DNA from: Sphingobium sp. Cam5-1 | GTDB lineage: Bacteria; Pseudomonadota; Alphaproteobacteria; Sphingomonadales; Sphingomonadaceae | DNA length: 64,000 nt | Direction: 5' to 3' | NCBI RefSeq assembly: GCF_015693305.1 | Contig: NZ_CP065138.1 | Location: 2,482,001 to 2,546,000, forward strand | Shown here: in pieces, positions 35,332 through 44,373 of the stretch | How the letters are laid out: each line of letters starts with the position of its first letter | Numbering within the stretch: the stretch's first letter is position 1 | Made by a program: the position numbers and the translations under genes | The notes under the pieces: generated by a model | Told to the model about the DNA's origin: nothing | The model's input: the letters and a program-made list of their open reading frames with translations, nothing else | The model's database searches: none

Positions 35332-37692
35332 TTACAGACGCCGCGCGATTGAAGCCGTAATCATCCTCGGTCTGAGCGGGGTGAACTGTGGCGCCTTGCG
35401 AATGGAGAAGGGGTTGCCGAATGCGAAGCTATCACCCTTTACGTCGAAAATATTGTCGACCCGAAGGCCGATCGTCCAGAAAGATCGCGACAGGTCCGCA
35501 TAGGTCGACAGCGTTGCATAACGCCCCATTTCCCTGTCCAGATCGCTATCGAAGGTCAAACGCGCGCTGCCGATATAGTTGGCCTGTAGCACGGCCTGTC
35601 CTTGCCAGCCCCCTAGCGTCACATGCTGGTTGATGGCCAATCGGCCAGTCAGGTCGGGCGTCACTGGAAGACGGGTGTCGTCCAGTTTGAGACCGTCTGC
35701 GGCATGGGTAAGGCGCGCGCTTTGAAAACTTCCGCCCGCCGACACACCAAAGCCGCGACCCAGCGACCAGTCGATCGTGCCTTCGATCCCGATGATGTCG
35801 CCCCGCCCCGCGTTGCGCGTGGAAATCAGGCCGTTGGGCAACAGGAAGTCCGATTGGATATCGCTCCAGCGCGTGAAATAGCTGCTGGCGCTGAGAGACA
35901 GTCGGCCGTTTCCGGACGACTGTCGAAATCCCAGGTCAACCGTATCAAGTTCATCCGCGTTAAACCGGCCGCCATTAGATTGTCCCACAGATGCAAGACC
36001 GCCAGGCCGCATGGCACGCGCATATCGCAGATATAGGACGCCCCTTTCCGCGAACGGTCGTGACAGGGTCAGACTGGGTGACAATATCGTCTTGGCTATG
36101 CTTTGCGATCTTGTCCTTGCCATTTCTGTTGTCTCATCCTCCGCTGTCGAATGAAACAGCCTAGCCCCCACGGTTGCGTCGAGGCCGGGCAAGACCGAGA
36201 ATTTATTTTCGCCAAACAGGGCAAATTCGGTCACGGTTCGGTCGAGCGATTGGACAGCCGTCGGCGACAGCGGTTGCGATACCGCCGCGATCGTCGAATG
36301 CACTCCGGTCGTGGCGCGCAGATAGGACAGGCCAATGAGCCAGGGACCGCCGTTCGAAGGTGTCAGCCGCAGTTCCTGGTTGAACAGAGTATAGGCACGC
36401 CGTTCCGTAAAGCGCGCAGCTTCCAGGATGGCGAACTGTGCGGCGGCGCCCGTCGCATCAATGACATAGTTGAATCGATGGTCGACATAGCTGGTCGCGG
36501 AACGGAGTTTGACGCTTCCCAGTTCGCCTTCGACACTGGCATGAAACAGCTTGAAATCATTATAGCTAGGTTCGGCAAACAAGGTCGATCGGCTTAGCGT
36601 CTTGCGATCCGCCACGACATATTGGCTATCGCGTGCATCAAGATCCTGCATCGCAACGCCGACGTCCACCGTCCAGAGGTTCGTTGGCCGCCAGCGTACA
36701 CCAAGACGCCAGCCACTGGTTTTGACCGCATTGCTGTCCTTGCGTCCGGCGCCGCTGTCGATCCATCCCGCATCGACAAATCTATAGCCCACGGCCCGCA
36801 CGGCCAAGGTGCCCTTGACGATCGGCATATTGACGATCGCTTCGCCCCCCGTTCCCGTGCCACCATGAGCGACGCTCTGGCCCGAAAGGCGGATGGCGCC
36901 GCCGATCCGGTCCAATTCCGGCTGGCGCGTAACGATATGATATATGCCGCCGAGCGCTCCTGACCCATAAAGCGGCCCCTGCGGCCCTTTGAGGATTTCG
37001 ACCCGCTCTATGTCGATCAGGCGAAGGTCTGGATCGGGGGCATCAAACGTCACGCGCGCATCATCGACCTGAACTGCCACCGTTGACTGGCTTTGCCCGT
37101 TGAATGGACTGTCCGCCACGTTGCGGATGAACTGCCGATTGCGACCCGGTCCCAGGTTCGTCATCGACAGCCCTTCCATGTTCAGGCTGATGTCCCGACT
37201 GGTCGGCGACCCGGACCCTGCGGCAAGGCTATCAAGTGACAGCACGGAGACCGATAACGGTAGGGTGGCAAGGGGTTGGAGACGCTTCTGCGCGGTTACG
37301 ACGATATCAGGCGCGGGAACGTCTGGTGAGGGCAAGGCAGGAGCAAGGCTGCGCACGGGCGGCGGGGTGGCTACAGCTTGCCGCTCGATTCGATACAGGG
37401 CAGGTCCCAACCTAACCGCACGATAGCCGCTGCCCTTCAGCAGCCGACCCAGAGCAGTTTCGACGGACATCGTGCCCTTCACAGGCCCGCTGAAAACATG
37501 CGGCATATCGCCGGGCAGACCGATCGAAACGCCCGCGATCGCGGATATGCGCGACAATGAGACGCTCAATGGCTCCGATGGAATATCCAGGCGATAAAGG
37601 AGTTCTTTCGCGTCCGCTGGTGCGGGATGAAAACCTGCATCAGCGATTAGCAGGAGCGCGAAGGCGAAAACCGCTACCTTGCTTCTGTACAT
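35332..37692 (-). CDS. TonB-dependent receptor with N-terminal signalling (STN) domain, FecA type
   Basis: 786 residues from the ATG at 37692, giving a signal peptide MYRSKVAVFAFALLLIADAG, an STN domain (about 30-100, LLYRLDIPSEPLSVSLSRIS), a linker with a TonB-box-like PDIVVTAQKR, plug domain (VEILKGPQGPLYGSGALGGI) and barrel. The STN domain signals through FecR to the ECF sigma factor, both encoded upstream. It starts 53 bases inside the fecR 3' end, in another frame; GGAAG precedes the ATG. The frame is open to 37926, but that extension overlaps fecR further and would bury the signal. Ligand unknown; not necessarily iron. Confidence 0.9.
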   Translation of the reverse strand: MYRSKVAVFAFALLLIADAGFHPAPADAKELLYRLDIPSEPLSVSLSRISAIAGVSIGLPGDMPHVFSGPVKGTMSVETALGRLLKGSGYRAVRLGPALYRIERQAVATPPPVRSLAPALPSPDVPAPDIVVTAQKRLQPLATLPLSVSVLSLDSLAAGSGSPTSRDISLNMEGLSMTNLGPGRNRQFIRNVADSPFNGQSQSTVAVQVDDARVTFDAPDPDLRLIDIERVEILKGPQGPLYGSGALGGIYHIVTRQPELDRIGGAIRLSGQSVAHGGTGTGGEAIVNMPIVKGTLAVRAVGYRFVDAGWIDSGAGRKDSNAVKTSGWRLGVRWRPTNLWTVDVGVAMQDLDARDSQYVVADRKTLSRSTLFAEPSYNDFKLFHASVEGELGSVKLRSATSYVDHRFNYVIDATGAAAQFAILEAARFTERRAYTLFNQELRLTPSNGGPWLIGLSYLRATTGVHSTIAAVSQPLSPTAVQSLDRTVTEFALFGENKFSVLPGLDATVGARLFHSTAEDETTEMARTRSQSIAKTILSPSLTLSRPFAERGVLYLRYARAMRPGGLASVGQSNGGRFNADELDTVDLGFRQSSGNGRLSLSASSYFTRWSDIQSDFLLPNGLISTRNAGRGDIIGIEGTIDWSLGRGFGVSAGGSFQSARLTHAADGLKLDDTRLPVTPDLTGRLAINQHVTLGGWQGQAVLQANYIGSARLTFDSDLDREMGRYATLSTYADLSRSFWTIGLRVDNIFDVKGDSFAFGNPFSIRKAPQFTPLRPRMITASIARRL

Positions 37693-38596
37693 CCACTTCC
37701 AGAACGGTCGTGAGGTCGGTGAGGAGTTTAGATCCGTCGCCAATGACCAATGTGCCAGAAAAATGACGTTGCTCCAGCGAAGGATCGAGCGAGACGGGTT
37801 TGCCCGTGTAACGTACGATATCGCCAACCACCAACGCAAGCGGGGTGTCGGTATAGGATAATCGACCCGAACGCCAACTCGCCACATCATCCTTCGGCGC
37901 AGGCGACAATGTGATGGCGGCCGCATTTCCCGTCAGCTGTTGACCGGCGGCAACCTTGATGGGCTGCTCCGTACTGGCCGAAGCCACCGTTACCGTCCCT
38001 TCGGACACTGCCACCCGAAGGGCATGACTCGCGATATTCACGGAAAAACGAGTACCGATATCGGCGATCTGATAATCCCCGGCCGACACCGCGAGTGTGC
38101 GGCCCGGATCATGCTTCACATCGAAATAGGCCTCCCCACTTGCCAGTTCGATCCGATTTGCATCTCTGCCCCGCACCACGATGCGGCTGGCAGGCGACAG
38201 TGTGACGCTGACGCCATGGGCCAGCGTGACGATACGGCTGCTGCCGCTATTGGCGCTATACTGCTCAACCGGCTCTGATGCCCGGTACATGGGGAACGCG
38301 ATGATCAGGGCCACGGCGGCGGCCAGACCCCCCGCCAGATACGGCAGGCGCCGGGCGCGACGCACGGGCCGAACATCGACCGGGATTTGCGCTTCCAGCA
38401 ACTGTGCGATCTGAGGCCGGTGGTCGTTGATTGCGGCGGACAAAAGAACGACCGAATCAAACGCCTCACGATGACACGGATCGGCTTCCAGCCAAGCGAT
38501 ATAGCCGTCCCAGTCGGCATCGTCGCTTTCCAGCGCCGCCTGCCAGGCCAACGCCTGTTCCAGCGTCGCTTCATCGATGTCCGACCGCGCCGTCAT
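37640..38596 (-). CDS. FecR family transmembrane anti-sigma/signal transducer
   Basis: 318 residues: a cytoplasmic sigma-binding part with the DUF4880-like WDGYIAWLEADPCHREAFD, a single membrane helix (LPYLAGGLAAAVALIIAFPM, about 83-102), and a periplasmic FecR domain with GSSRIVTLAHGVSVTLSPAS and IADIGTRFSV. It relays the receptor's ligand-bound state to the sigma factor. Middle gene of a leftward sigma-antisigma-receptor set. Confidence 0.92.
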   Translation of the reverse strand: MTARSDIDEATLEQALAWQAALESDDADWDGYIAWLEADPCHREAFDSVVLLSAAINDHRPQIAQLLEAQIPVDVRPVRRARRLPYLAGGLAAAVALIIAFPMYRASEPVEQYSANSGSSRIVTLAHGVSVTLSPASRIVVRGRDANRIELASGEAYFDVKHDPGRTLAVSAGDYQIADIGTRFSVNIASHALRVAVSEGTVTVASASTEQPIKVAAGQQLTGNAAAITLSPAPKDDVASWRSGRLSYTDTPLALVVGDIVRYTGKPVSLDPSLEQRHFSGTLVIGDGSKLLTDLTTVLEVDVQKQGSGFRLRAPANR

Positions 38597-38652
38597 GGCG
38601 AGAGCCCTTCCAATATCCTGATAGTCCTTAGACGTCGCAAATCTGTCATACC

Positions 38653-39180
38653 TCAGTCCATCAGGGCGCGGCGCAGATATTTCATCGCCACGGCCATATG
38701 CTTTTCCACGCCGCTCTTGCTGATACCAAGCCGGATGGCGACCTCCCCGTGGTTGAGGCCTTGCAGCTTGTGCAGTTCGAAAGCCCGGCGAGCGCCCTCG
38801 GGCAGCGTAGCCAATGCAGAGATGAGCGCCGCGATCTCCTCCCGATCAAGCATCGTTTCTTCCGCGGTGCGGCGCTGGTCGGCTGGTTCGGCCCCGCCGC
38901 TCACGAAGCCCGTTTCCTCGTCCGACCATCGGCGGTCGCGCGCCATGCGCCGCTGACGCTCGCGCAAACGATCGACGATCAGATTTTGGGCCATACGGAA
39001 CAAATAGGCGCGACCGTTAACAACGGGTCCCGATGGCTGGGTCCGCGCACGGATCCATAGTTCCTGAAGAAGGTCTTCCGCCTCGGCCGAGTCGCCGGTG
39101 CGAGCGGTTAGAAACCGCAGAAGTTCGGTGCGATGGATACCATAGGCCGATTGAAGCTCATTCTTATGATCGGCACTCAT
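38653..39180 (-). CDS. ECF RNA polymerase sigma factor, FecI type
   Basis: 175 residues from the ATG at 39180 (AGGA just upstream); an in-frame ATG at 39204 with GGAG is about as good. Region 2 (AEDLLQELWIRART and AYLFRMAQNLIVDRLRERQR) and region 4 (LPEGARRAFELHKLQGLNHG, then VAIRLGISKSGVEKHM) are clear. It should direct transcription of the receptor set and be released by the FecR partner 56 bases downstream. Confidence 0.93.
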   Translation of the reverse strand: MSADHKNELQSAYGIHRTELLRFLTARTGDSAEAEDLLQELWIRARTQPSGPVVNGRAYLFRMAQNLIVDRLRERQRRMARDRRWSDEETGFVSGGAEPADQRRTAEETMLDREEIAALISALATLPEGARRAFELHKLQGLNHGEVAIRLGISKSGVEKHMAVAMKYLRRALMD

Positions 39181-39329
39181 CGATCCTGTTTGTCCGATAT
39201 CCATCGGCTCCGAAAGGGCGAAAATCACCTTTATGTCCGGTTCGACGGGCACGCCCAAGGGTATCTGCCTGTCTGCCGATCATATGGCGATGGCAACCCG
39301 TCGTCACCTATGTTGGGCACGCACATGCC

Positions 39330-39520
39330 CGTGCTGCCCTGAACGTCCTTCCCGGCGCTGTGTCGATCCTTCGGGGTCGGGTTGACCCTCGCAGGCTTCC
39401 GTCCGGGGCTTGTGAGGGGGCGAAGTCCCCGGTCCCCTAGTGCCATTGGGGGGCGGGGCTCCCTCGTTGTTGCGCGCCCCACCTTAGCCCGGTCCCCGCC
39501 ATAGGACCGGGCTTCTTTTT
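39330..39520 (+). other. GC-rich, hairpin-dense non-coding stretch ending in an intrinsic terminator
   Basis: No protein-like frame. It contains G-run and C-run blocks that can pair (for example GGGGG-CGAAG-TCCCC near 39417, and CCCC-TAGTGCCATT-GGGG near 39435-39452) and ends in a strong terminator. It begins about 150 bases upstream of fecI on the opposite side. It could be a structured RNA, or a relic of a plasmid or integrative element, since similar G/C-block patterns are found next to mobilization genes. I cannot tell which. Confidence 0.4.
39486..39520 (+). terminator. intrinsic terminator
   Basis: Perfect 10-bp stem AGCCCGGTCC / GGACCGGGCT (39486-39495 and 39504-39513) with an 8-base loop, followed by TCTTTTT. 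No rightward gene precedes it, so it either ends a non-coding transcript or is a leftover from a lost gene. Confidence 0.8.
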
Positions 39521-39572
39521 GCGCCCTAGAACGGGATCGTGGCAACCGCCGGAACCCATCGGCGAAAGCCAT

Positions 39573-39761
39573 GTGAGCGATCTTGCCTACGGCCTATCAA
39601 TAACGGCGCTTTTCGTCGTTTTGATGATCGGAGGCGGCTTCGTCATGATGGCAAGCGGGATCGAAGGCGATTGGTTTTGGGCTTGGGTGCTATTCCTGTT
39701 GGCCGGGCAAAGGTTCCTTTGGAGCCGTCGCAAGGCGGCAAGGAAGCGGGGCGGTTTGTGA
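39573..39761 (+). CDS. possible small two-helix membrane protein
   Basis: 62 residues from a GTG start. Two hydrophobic stretches are separated by an acidic-aromatic turn (IEGDWFWAWV), and the end is strongly basic (SRRKAARKRGGL), a believable small inner membrane protein with a cytoplasmic tail. The start is weakly supported. It lies between a terminator and tRNA-Ser with no informative neighbour. I do not recognise the family. Confidence 0.45.
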   Translation: MSDLAYGLSITALFVVLMIGGGFVMMASGIEGDWFWAWVLFLLAGQRFLWSRRKAARKRGGL

Positions 39762-39898
39762 GATTTGTCGCAATCGCAGGATAGGGCGAAGCAGTCGATA
39801 GCTGCCTGTCCAAGCACCGATAAGCGAGGGGCAATTTGTGGGACGGCCAATCGCTTTCTCCATAGAAGCTAGTAAATTCAGCTACTTATGTAAGGAAT

Positions 39899-39990
39899 TG
39901 GCGGAGACGGAGGGATTCGAACCCTCGGTACCGTATTCACAGTACGACGGTTTAGCAAACCGTTGGTTTCAGCCACTCACCCACGTCTCC
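39899..39990 (-). tRNA. tRNA-Ser (anticodon GCT)
   Basis: On the minus strand, acceptor GGAGACG pairs with CGTCTCC, followed by G and an encoded CCA (TGG at 39899-39901). The anticodon stem ACGGT/ACCGT encloses the loop TTGCTAA, giving GCT for AGC/AGU serine codons. There is a long variable arm, as expected for a class II tRNA, and a T-loop GGTTCGAATCC. Total 92 bases. Confidence 0.95.
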
Positions 39991-40223
39991 AAACATGGCC
40001 TGAACACCCGCTTGGAGCGGGACAGCGGCTAGGCGAGAAGCGCTATAACGGCGGCTTTCGCGCAAGGCAACGGGTGTATGCCATGAAATTCTTACAAACT
40101 TGTCCGCAGGATTCGTTCCAGCCCGGAATCGACTCGGGTCGCCGTTCGTTCATTGTCGTTTCAGCTTGCTTTCCGATAATCTGATAGCTGGTCGAAGAGC
40201 GGAAAATTCGGGGAGTAGCGGGC

Positions 40224-41018
40224 ATGATCGGGATTTTAAGGCGTGCGACGGCTCGCAATGTGCGGCGCGGTGCGTTGGCGTTCGCAGCCGCGGGTATGGC
40301 GTTCAGTCCAATTGTTGCGACCGCGCAGGTGCGCACGGTCGATCCCAACACCGCAATCGACGCGGACCTCGCGCCCGTTCCGCCCGCGAACAGCACCCCG
40401 ACCGACCCCGGCATCGACCACAGCGTTCCGTCCCCCAGCAATACGGCGCCGGATTATGCCCCGCCTGCGGCGAACAGCACCGCCACCGGCGCGCCGGTAA
40501 CGTCCAATTCGCCCCCTGCCGCCTTGAGCCCGAGCGAATCCTATCAGGAAGATGATCTGATCGGGGCGGCCGAGGGCGTCTTTGGGAAGGGGGCCGAGGG
40601 GCTTGCCGGCATGATCGAGAAGATCCTGAAGGATCAGGGCCGTCCCAACGCCTATATTGCCGGGCGAGAAGCATCCGGCGCATTTGTCGTTGGCCTGCGC
40701 TATGGGTCCGGCACGCTCAACCACAAGGTGGAAGGCAAGCGGGAGGTCTATTGGACCGGGCCGTCGATCGGCTTCGACGTGGGCGGCAACGCGGCCAACA
40801 CCTTCGTTCTGGTCTATAATCTCTACGACACGCAGGACCTTTACCACCGCTTCCCCGCTGCCGAAGGCACAGCCTATATCGTCGGTGGCTTCACGGCCAG
40901 CTACCTGCGTTGGGGCAGCGTCGTGCTGATCCCTATCCGTCTGGGCGTGGGTTATCGGCTGGGCATCAATGCTGGCTACATGAAGTTCACAGAAAAGCGG
41001 AACTGGCTGCCCTTTTGA
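40224..41018 (+). CDS. eipA: DUF1134 envelope protein (EipA family)
   Basis: 264 residues. A signal peptide (FAAAGMAFSPIVATAQ, cleaved around residue 35) and a low-complexity Pro/Ala/Asn/Thr linker precede a C-terminal DUF1134 domain from about 105: YIAGREASGAFVVGLRYGSG, VYWTGPSIGFDVGGNAANTF and GVGYRLGINAGYMKFTEK. In Brucella this periplasmic beta-barrel protein, EipA, supports envelope integrity. It is a single rightward gene between tRNA-Ser and dinB. Confidence 0.88.
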   Translation: MIGILRRATARNVRRGALAFAAAGMAFSPIVATAQVRTVDPNTAIDADLAPVPPANSTPTDPGIDHSVPSPSNTAPDYAPPAANSTATGAPVTSNSPPAALSPSESYQEDDLIGAAEGVFGKGAEGLAGMIEKILKDQGRPNAYIAGREASGAFVVGLRYGSGTLNHKVEGKREVYWTGPSIGFDVGGNAANTFVLVYNLYDTQDLYHRFPAAEGTAYIVGGFTASYLRWGSVVLIPIRLGVGYRLGINAGYMKFTEKRNWLPF

Positions 41019-41024
41019 TCTGGT

Positions 41025-42104
41025 TCAAAGGACAAAGCTAAGCTGCTGGCCTCCCTCGACCGGCTCTTCGGTGTCAAGATTATGCACCCCAAGACCCAGC
41101 AGCCGAACGCCCATGGGCAGCGGCAGCTGGGCGAGCAGCAGGGTGCGCGCCGTTTCCGCTAGCAGGTCGGGCGACCGAACCGGGGCGCCCATGCTTTTCG
41201 ACCGGGTGATGATCCGGAAATCGGCGAATTTGATCTTCAGGACGATGGTGCGGCCATAGGCCCCGCTCTTCTCGATCCTGCCCCATAGACTTTGCGAGAT
41301 CCGGTCTATTTCGACGACCAGCGCGTCCTGCGTTATCAGGTCGTCGAAAAATGTATCCTCGACACTGACGGATTTTCTTTCCTGCCGCTCATGGACCGGC
41401 CGGTCGTCCTCTCCCCGCGCGGCACGATAATAAAAGGGGGCCGCGCTGCCGAAATGCTGCTGGAGGAAAGGCAGGTCCCGCGCGCGAAGGTCGGCGCCGG
41501 TTTCAATCCCCAACGCCTGCATCCGCCGTGCCGTCACCGGCCCCACGCCATGGATGCGTCGCACAGGCATCTCCGCCATGAAGCCTGCTCCTTCGCCGGG
41601 TCGCACGACGCAAATGCCGTCCGGCTTGTTCTGATCTGAAGCGAGTTTGGCTATCAACTTGTTGTAGGATACGCCCGCCGAGGCGGTGAGGCCCGTTTCT
41701 TCGTGGATCATGCGCCGGATTTCCTGGGCGATGACCGTTGCGGAGGCTAGGCCCGGCTTGTTCACCGTGACATCGAGATAAGCCTCATCAAGCGAAAGCG
41801 GCTGAATGATGTCGGTGAAGCGGGCGAAAATCTCCCGCACATGAGCCGAAACGGCGCGATAGACCTCGAACCGGGGCTTCACGAACAGAAGATCCGGACA
41901 GAGCCGCCGCGCCCGCGCGCCGGGCATGGCCGATTTCACGCCAAATGTGCGGGCCTCATAGCTGGCGGTGGCAACGACCCCTCGCGGGCCGCCGCCGCCC
42001 ACGGCGATCGGCTTGCCGCGCAAGGTTGGGTCGTCGCGCTGTTCGACCGACGCATAAAAGGCATCCATGTCGATATGGATGATCTTGCGCGGCCCGGAAT
42101 CCAT
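41025..42104 (-). CDS. dinB: DNA polymerase IV (Y-family translesion polymerase)
   Basis: 359 residues. IIHIDMDAFYASVEQRDDP at the start gives the first catalytic Asp and the family signature, LSLDEAYLDVT near residue 104 gives the Asp-Glu pair, and the C-terminal little-finger domain ends near residue 350. Damage-bypass polymerase with a -1 frameshift tendency. It lacks an obvious C-terminal beta-clamp pentapeptide of the QL-S-LF type; the end reads GGQQLSFVL, which may serve. Convergent with eipA six bases away. Confidence 0.95.
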   Translation of the reverse strand: MDSGPRKIIHIDMDAFYASVEQRDDPTLRGKPIAVGGGGPRGVVATASYEARTFGVKSAMPGARARRLCPDLLFVKPRFEVYRAVSAHVREIFARFTDIIQPLSLDEAYLDVTVNKPGLASATVIAQEIRRMIHEETGLTASAGVSYNKLIAKLASDQNKPDGICVVRPGEGAGFMAEMPVRRIHGVGPVTARRMQALGIETGADLRARDLPFLQQHFGSAAPFYYRAARGEDDRPVHERQERKSVSVEDTFFDDLITQDALVVEIDRISQSLWGRIEKSGAYGRTIVLKIKFADFRIITRSKSMGAPVRSPDLLAETARTLLLAQLPLPMGVRLLGLGVHNLDTEEPVEGGQQLSFVL

Positions 42105-42160
42105 GGCGGGGGTTTATGCCACAGCAGGAACGAAAGCAAAACGCGGAAGGCGTCGTCAGG

Positions 42161-42691
42161 TCAGGACTTCTTGTCCTTCAAGGACTGGAGGACAGCGAAA
42201 GGACTGGCCTGTTCTTCCGACAGGACGCCTGCTTCCCGCAGATAGGAGTCCGCGTCGGCAGAACGGGGATAGGGCGTCATGGCCAAGGCCATGGTTTCGG
42301 CGACCGCTTCCCCCATATCGATCGTCTGCCCGTCAAAGCCAATGACGTCGCAATCCTCCGAATCGATTTCCAGTTCCTCGTCATCGCCTTCATCGCCGTG
42401 CTCCGCGACGAAGCGCAGCAGGAATTCGGTGTCGATCTTCTCGGGCACGGCGACGCCCGTAGCGACGCAGGGCTGGGCCAGTTCCGCCCGCACGCGCCCG
42501 CGTGCCTCGATGCCGCTATCATTTTCGCTCAGCGCATAATCGGCTTCAAGGCGGCTGAGCGAAACCAGATTGAATCGCTTCGCCAGTGCCTCTCGCTCAT
42601 CGGCGTCGGCGGTGATGGTAACCCCTTGCGCATGTCGCGCGATCTGATCGGCGCGCACCGGGCGAGAGAATTCGGGTGCCGGGTTGTTCAT
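42161..42691 (-). CDS. DUF177/YceD-family protein (23S rRNA accumulation)
   Basis: 176 residues from the ATG at 42691. The central RVRAELAQPCVATGVAVPEKI and acidic stretch (DEGDDEELEIDSEDCDVIGF) are typical of YceD, as is the C-terminal PFAVLQSLKDKKS. In other bacteria YceD homologues, often beside rpmF, are needed for normal 23S rRNA levels; rpmF is not next to it here. It overlaps the upstream CBP3-like gene by four bases (ATGA). Confidence 0.82.
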   Translation of the reverse strand: MNNPAPEFSRPVRADQIARHAQGVTITADADEREALAKRFNLVSLSRLEADYALSENDSGIEARGRVRAELAQPCVATGVAVPEKIDTEFLLRFVAEHGDEGDDEELEIDSEDCDVIGFDGQTIDMGEAVAETMALAMTPYPRSADADSYLREAGVLSEEQASPFAVLQSLKDKKS

Positions 42692-43200
42692 CCGAGATCT
42701 CCGGTCAGCAAAGCGTCCAACGGCAATGCGGAAAGTCGAACCCAGCGCGATCGCAAGCAAGATTCGACATGGGTTATCGCATCACCCGGCGTCGCGCCAC
42801 GATACAGGTTGCGCTCCAACGCTTCCCGCAGCTCCGCCTCGCCCAGCAGTGCCGCTTTATAGGCTGACAGCCTGCCGCCCAGCGCGCTCACCATCCGGCC
42901 GATATGCTTGCCCACCACGACGTCGCCGACGCCTTCCTGACGCAGCTGGCCATCCATGTCATCGACGAACAATTCCGTCAGCCAGACGCTTTCCTGCGCG
43001 GCGCCCATCGCTTCCATCCGCATCAGCACCTGGGCGAGGATGGCGACGATCATGTCGAACCGCCCGTCCATCGTGTCGGGGACCTGGCCTTCCATATACC
43101 AATGCGGCTGACGCCCTTCATGGACGATGGCCTGATAGAGCGGCTGCATCGCGTCCTTGGGATCGGTTCGCGCGAACAGGCGCTGAAAGAGGTTTGGCAT
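42688..43200 (-). CDS. ubiquinol-cytochrome c chaperone, CBP3/UQCC1 family
   Basis: 170 residues from the ATG at 43200. LYQAIVHEGRQPHWYMEGQV near residue 20, VLMRMEAMG, WLTELFVDDMDGQLRQEGVG near residue 75 and GKHIGRMVSALGGRLSAYKA near residue 98 are CBP3 hallmarks. In mitochondria the homologue helps cytochrome b assembly into bc1; in alphaproteobacteria it usually lies just upstream of the DUF177 gene, as here. Confidence 0.88.
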   Translation of the reverse strand: MPNLFQRLFARTDPKDAMQPLYQAIVHEGRQPHWYMEGQVPDTMDGRFDMIVAILAQVLMRMEAMGAAQESVWLTELFVDDMDGQLRQEGVGDVVVGKHIGRMVSALGGRLSAYKAALLGEAELREALERNLYRGATPGDAITHVESCLRSRWVRLSALPLDALLTGDLG

Positions 43201-43342
43201 GTCGAAGCAGTTTCCTGGCTGAGCTGAGCGGAGGCCCCCTTGCCGGGGGTCGCGCATTTCCATATTGATCGGCGGGCCGCGCGATGCAATGGCGGCTTTG
43301 GTTTTCGCGTTTTCCCGGGGCCTGTCCCGGCAGGAGAAGTTC

Positions 43343-43843
43343 ATGCGTCAGTTCAGCCGACATCTGTTGCTCGCCGTCGGCCTTGGCGCGCTGGTCCTCG
43401 GTACATCCGCCTGCACCCGCATCCGGACGCATCAGGGCTATCAGGTGGACAAGCTGCTGGTCGATTCGATCCAGCCGGGCATCGACAACCGTGCCTCCGT
43501 GGAAGGAACGCTGGGCCGACCCAGCTTTACCGCGCAATTTGGGGATCAGGACTGGTATTATGTGTCGCGCGACATGCGGGCGCTTGCCTTTTCCAATCCC
43601 AAGCCCGTGGCCCAGACCGTGTTGCATGTCCGTTTCGACCCTGCGGGCAATGTGACTGCCGTGGATCGCATGGGGCTTGAGCAGGTCGCCAAGATATCGC
43701 CCGCGGGCGACAAGACGCCGACCCTTGGCCGCCATCGCAGCCTGTTCGACGAGATTTTCGGAAATATCGGCGCGGTGGGTGCCGGTGGCATGGGCGGCGG
43801 CGGTGGCGGCAGCAATACCGGCGGCGGTCCTAACGGTTCTTAA
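43343..43843 (+). CDS. bamE: BamE/SmpA-OmlA family outer membrane assembly lipoprotein
   Basis: 166 residues from the ATG at 43343 (CAGGAGAAG upstream). Signal peptide with a lipobox-like GTSAC (Cys near residue 24, somewhat atypical at -3), then the SmpA/OmlA fold: GYQVDKLLVDSIQPGIDNRA, VEGTLGRPSF and WYYVSRDM. It is an accessory subunit of the BAM complex that inserts outer membrane proteins. The tail is Gly/Asn-rich. Divergent from the CBP3-like gene. Confidence 0.88.
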   Translation: MRQFSRHLLLAVGLGALVLGTSACTRIRTHQGYQVDKLLVDSIQPGIDNRASVEGTLGRPSFTAQFGDQDWYYVSRDMRALAFSNPKPVAQTVLHVRFDPAGNVTAVDRMGLEQVAKISPAGDKTPTLGRHRSLFDEIFGNIGAVGAGGMGGGGGGSNTGGGPNGS

Positions 43844-44373
43844 GGACAGGATAGCAAAGCTGTCCGGGGTCAACGCTTCCTTTTAGCGAAGCCTTATTAC
43901 CGGATTCCCGCTGGCGGCTGTGGCAAGAAAGCCTCGTCGTCGCGAGTCTCGAGCAGGCTTGCGTGCCAGTATCGGTGACATCAGAAAATTCCGGCGATCC
44001 AAGTCATTGGACTTGTTTGGAAACGCGGTTAATTTTTCGCGTTAACAAATAGAGACTCGCAACGGCGACGGCTCAGGCATATGCTCGATTAGTGTCGTCG
44101 GCAGTAAGACTAAAGTAGTATATCTCGCGCTGCGCATACGGCATACTACATAAGGTTAAAGTCAGAATATAACGCATTAACAGTTCGTTAGCGAATTCTG
44201 GCACTAACCCTAAATTTCCGCGAGCAGTTCAGGACTCTCGTCGCGCAAATATGCTAGTCATAACTCGTTGAAACGAAAAGAAAGGGTCGCACTGCAGGCA
44301 TTTGGAAACTGGTCTTTCACGCTTCGTTTGGGGCCTGCTACGAAGGTGGAAGGGATCATGAGGGGAATACCCA
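43844..44373. promoter_or_regulatory. AT-rich intergenic region upstream of a LuxR-type regulator
   Basis: 530 bp without a credible gene, clearly richer in A and T than its surroundings (notably 44020-44280). It contains TTAA-CAGTTCG-TTAG at 44177-44191, seven of eight fixed bases of the CtrA site TTAA-N7-TTAA. It also has TTAATTTTTCGCGTTAAC at about 44039. A long 5' region of this kind suggests complex control of the gene at 44374. Confidence 0.45.

Noticed and set aside
39899..39925. Duplicate of the tRNA-Ser 3' end marking an attachment site
   Set aside because: I looked for a second copy of this segment in the window and found none, so an integrated element cannot be delimited.
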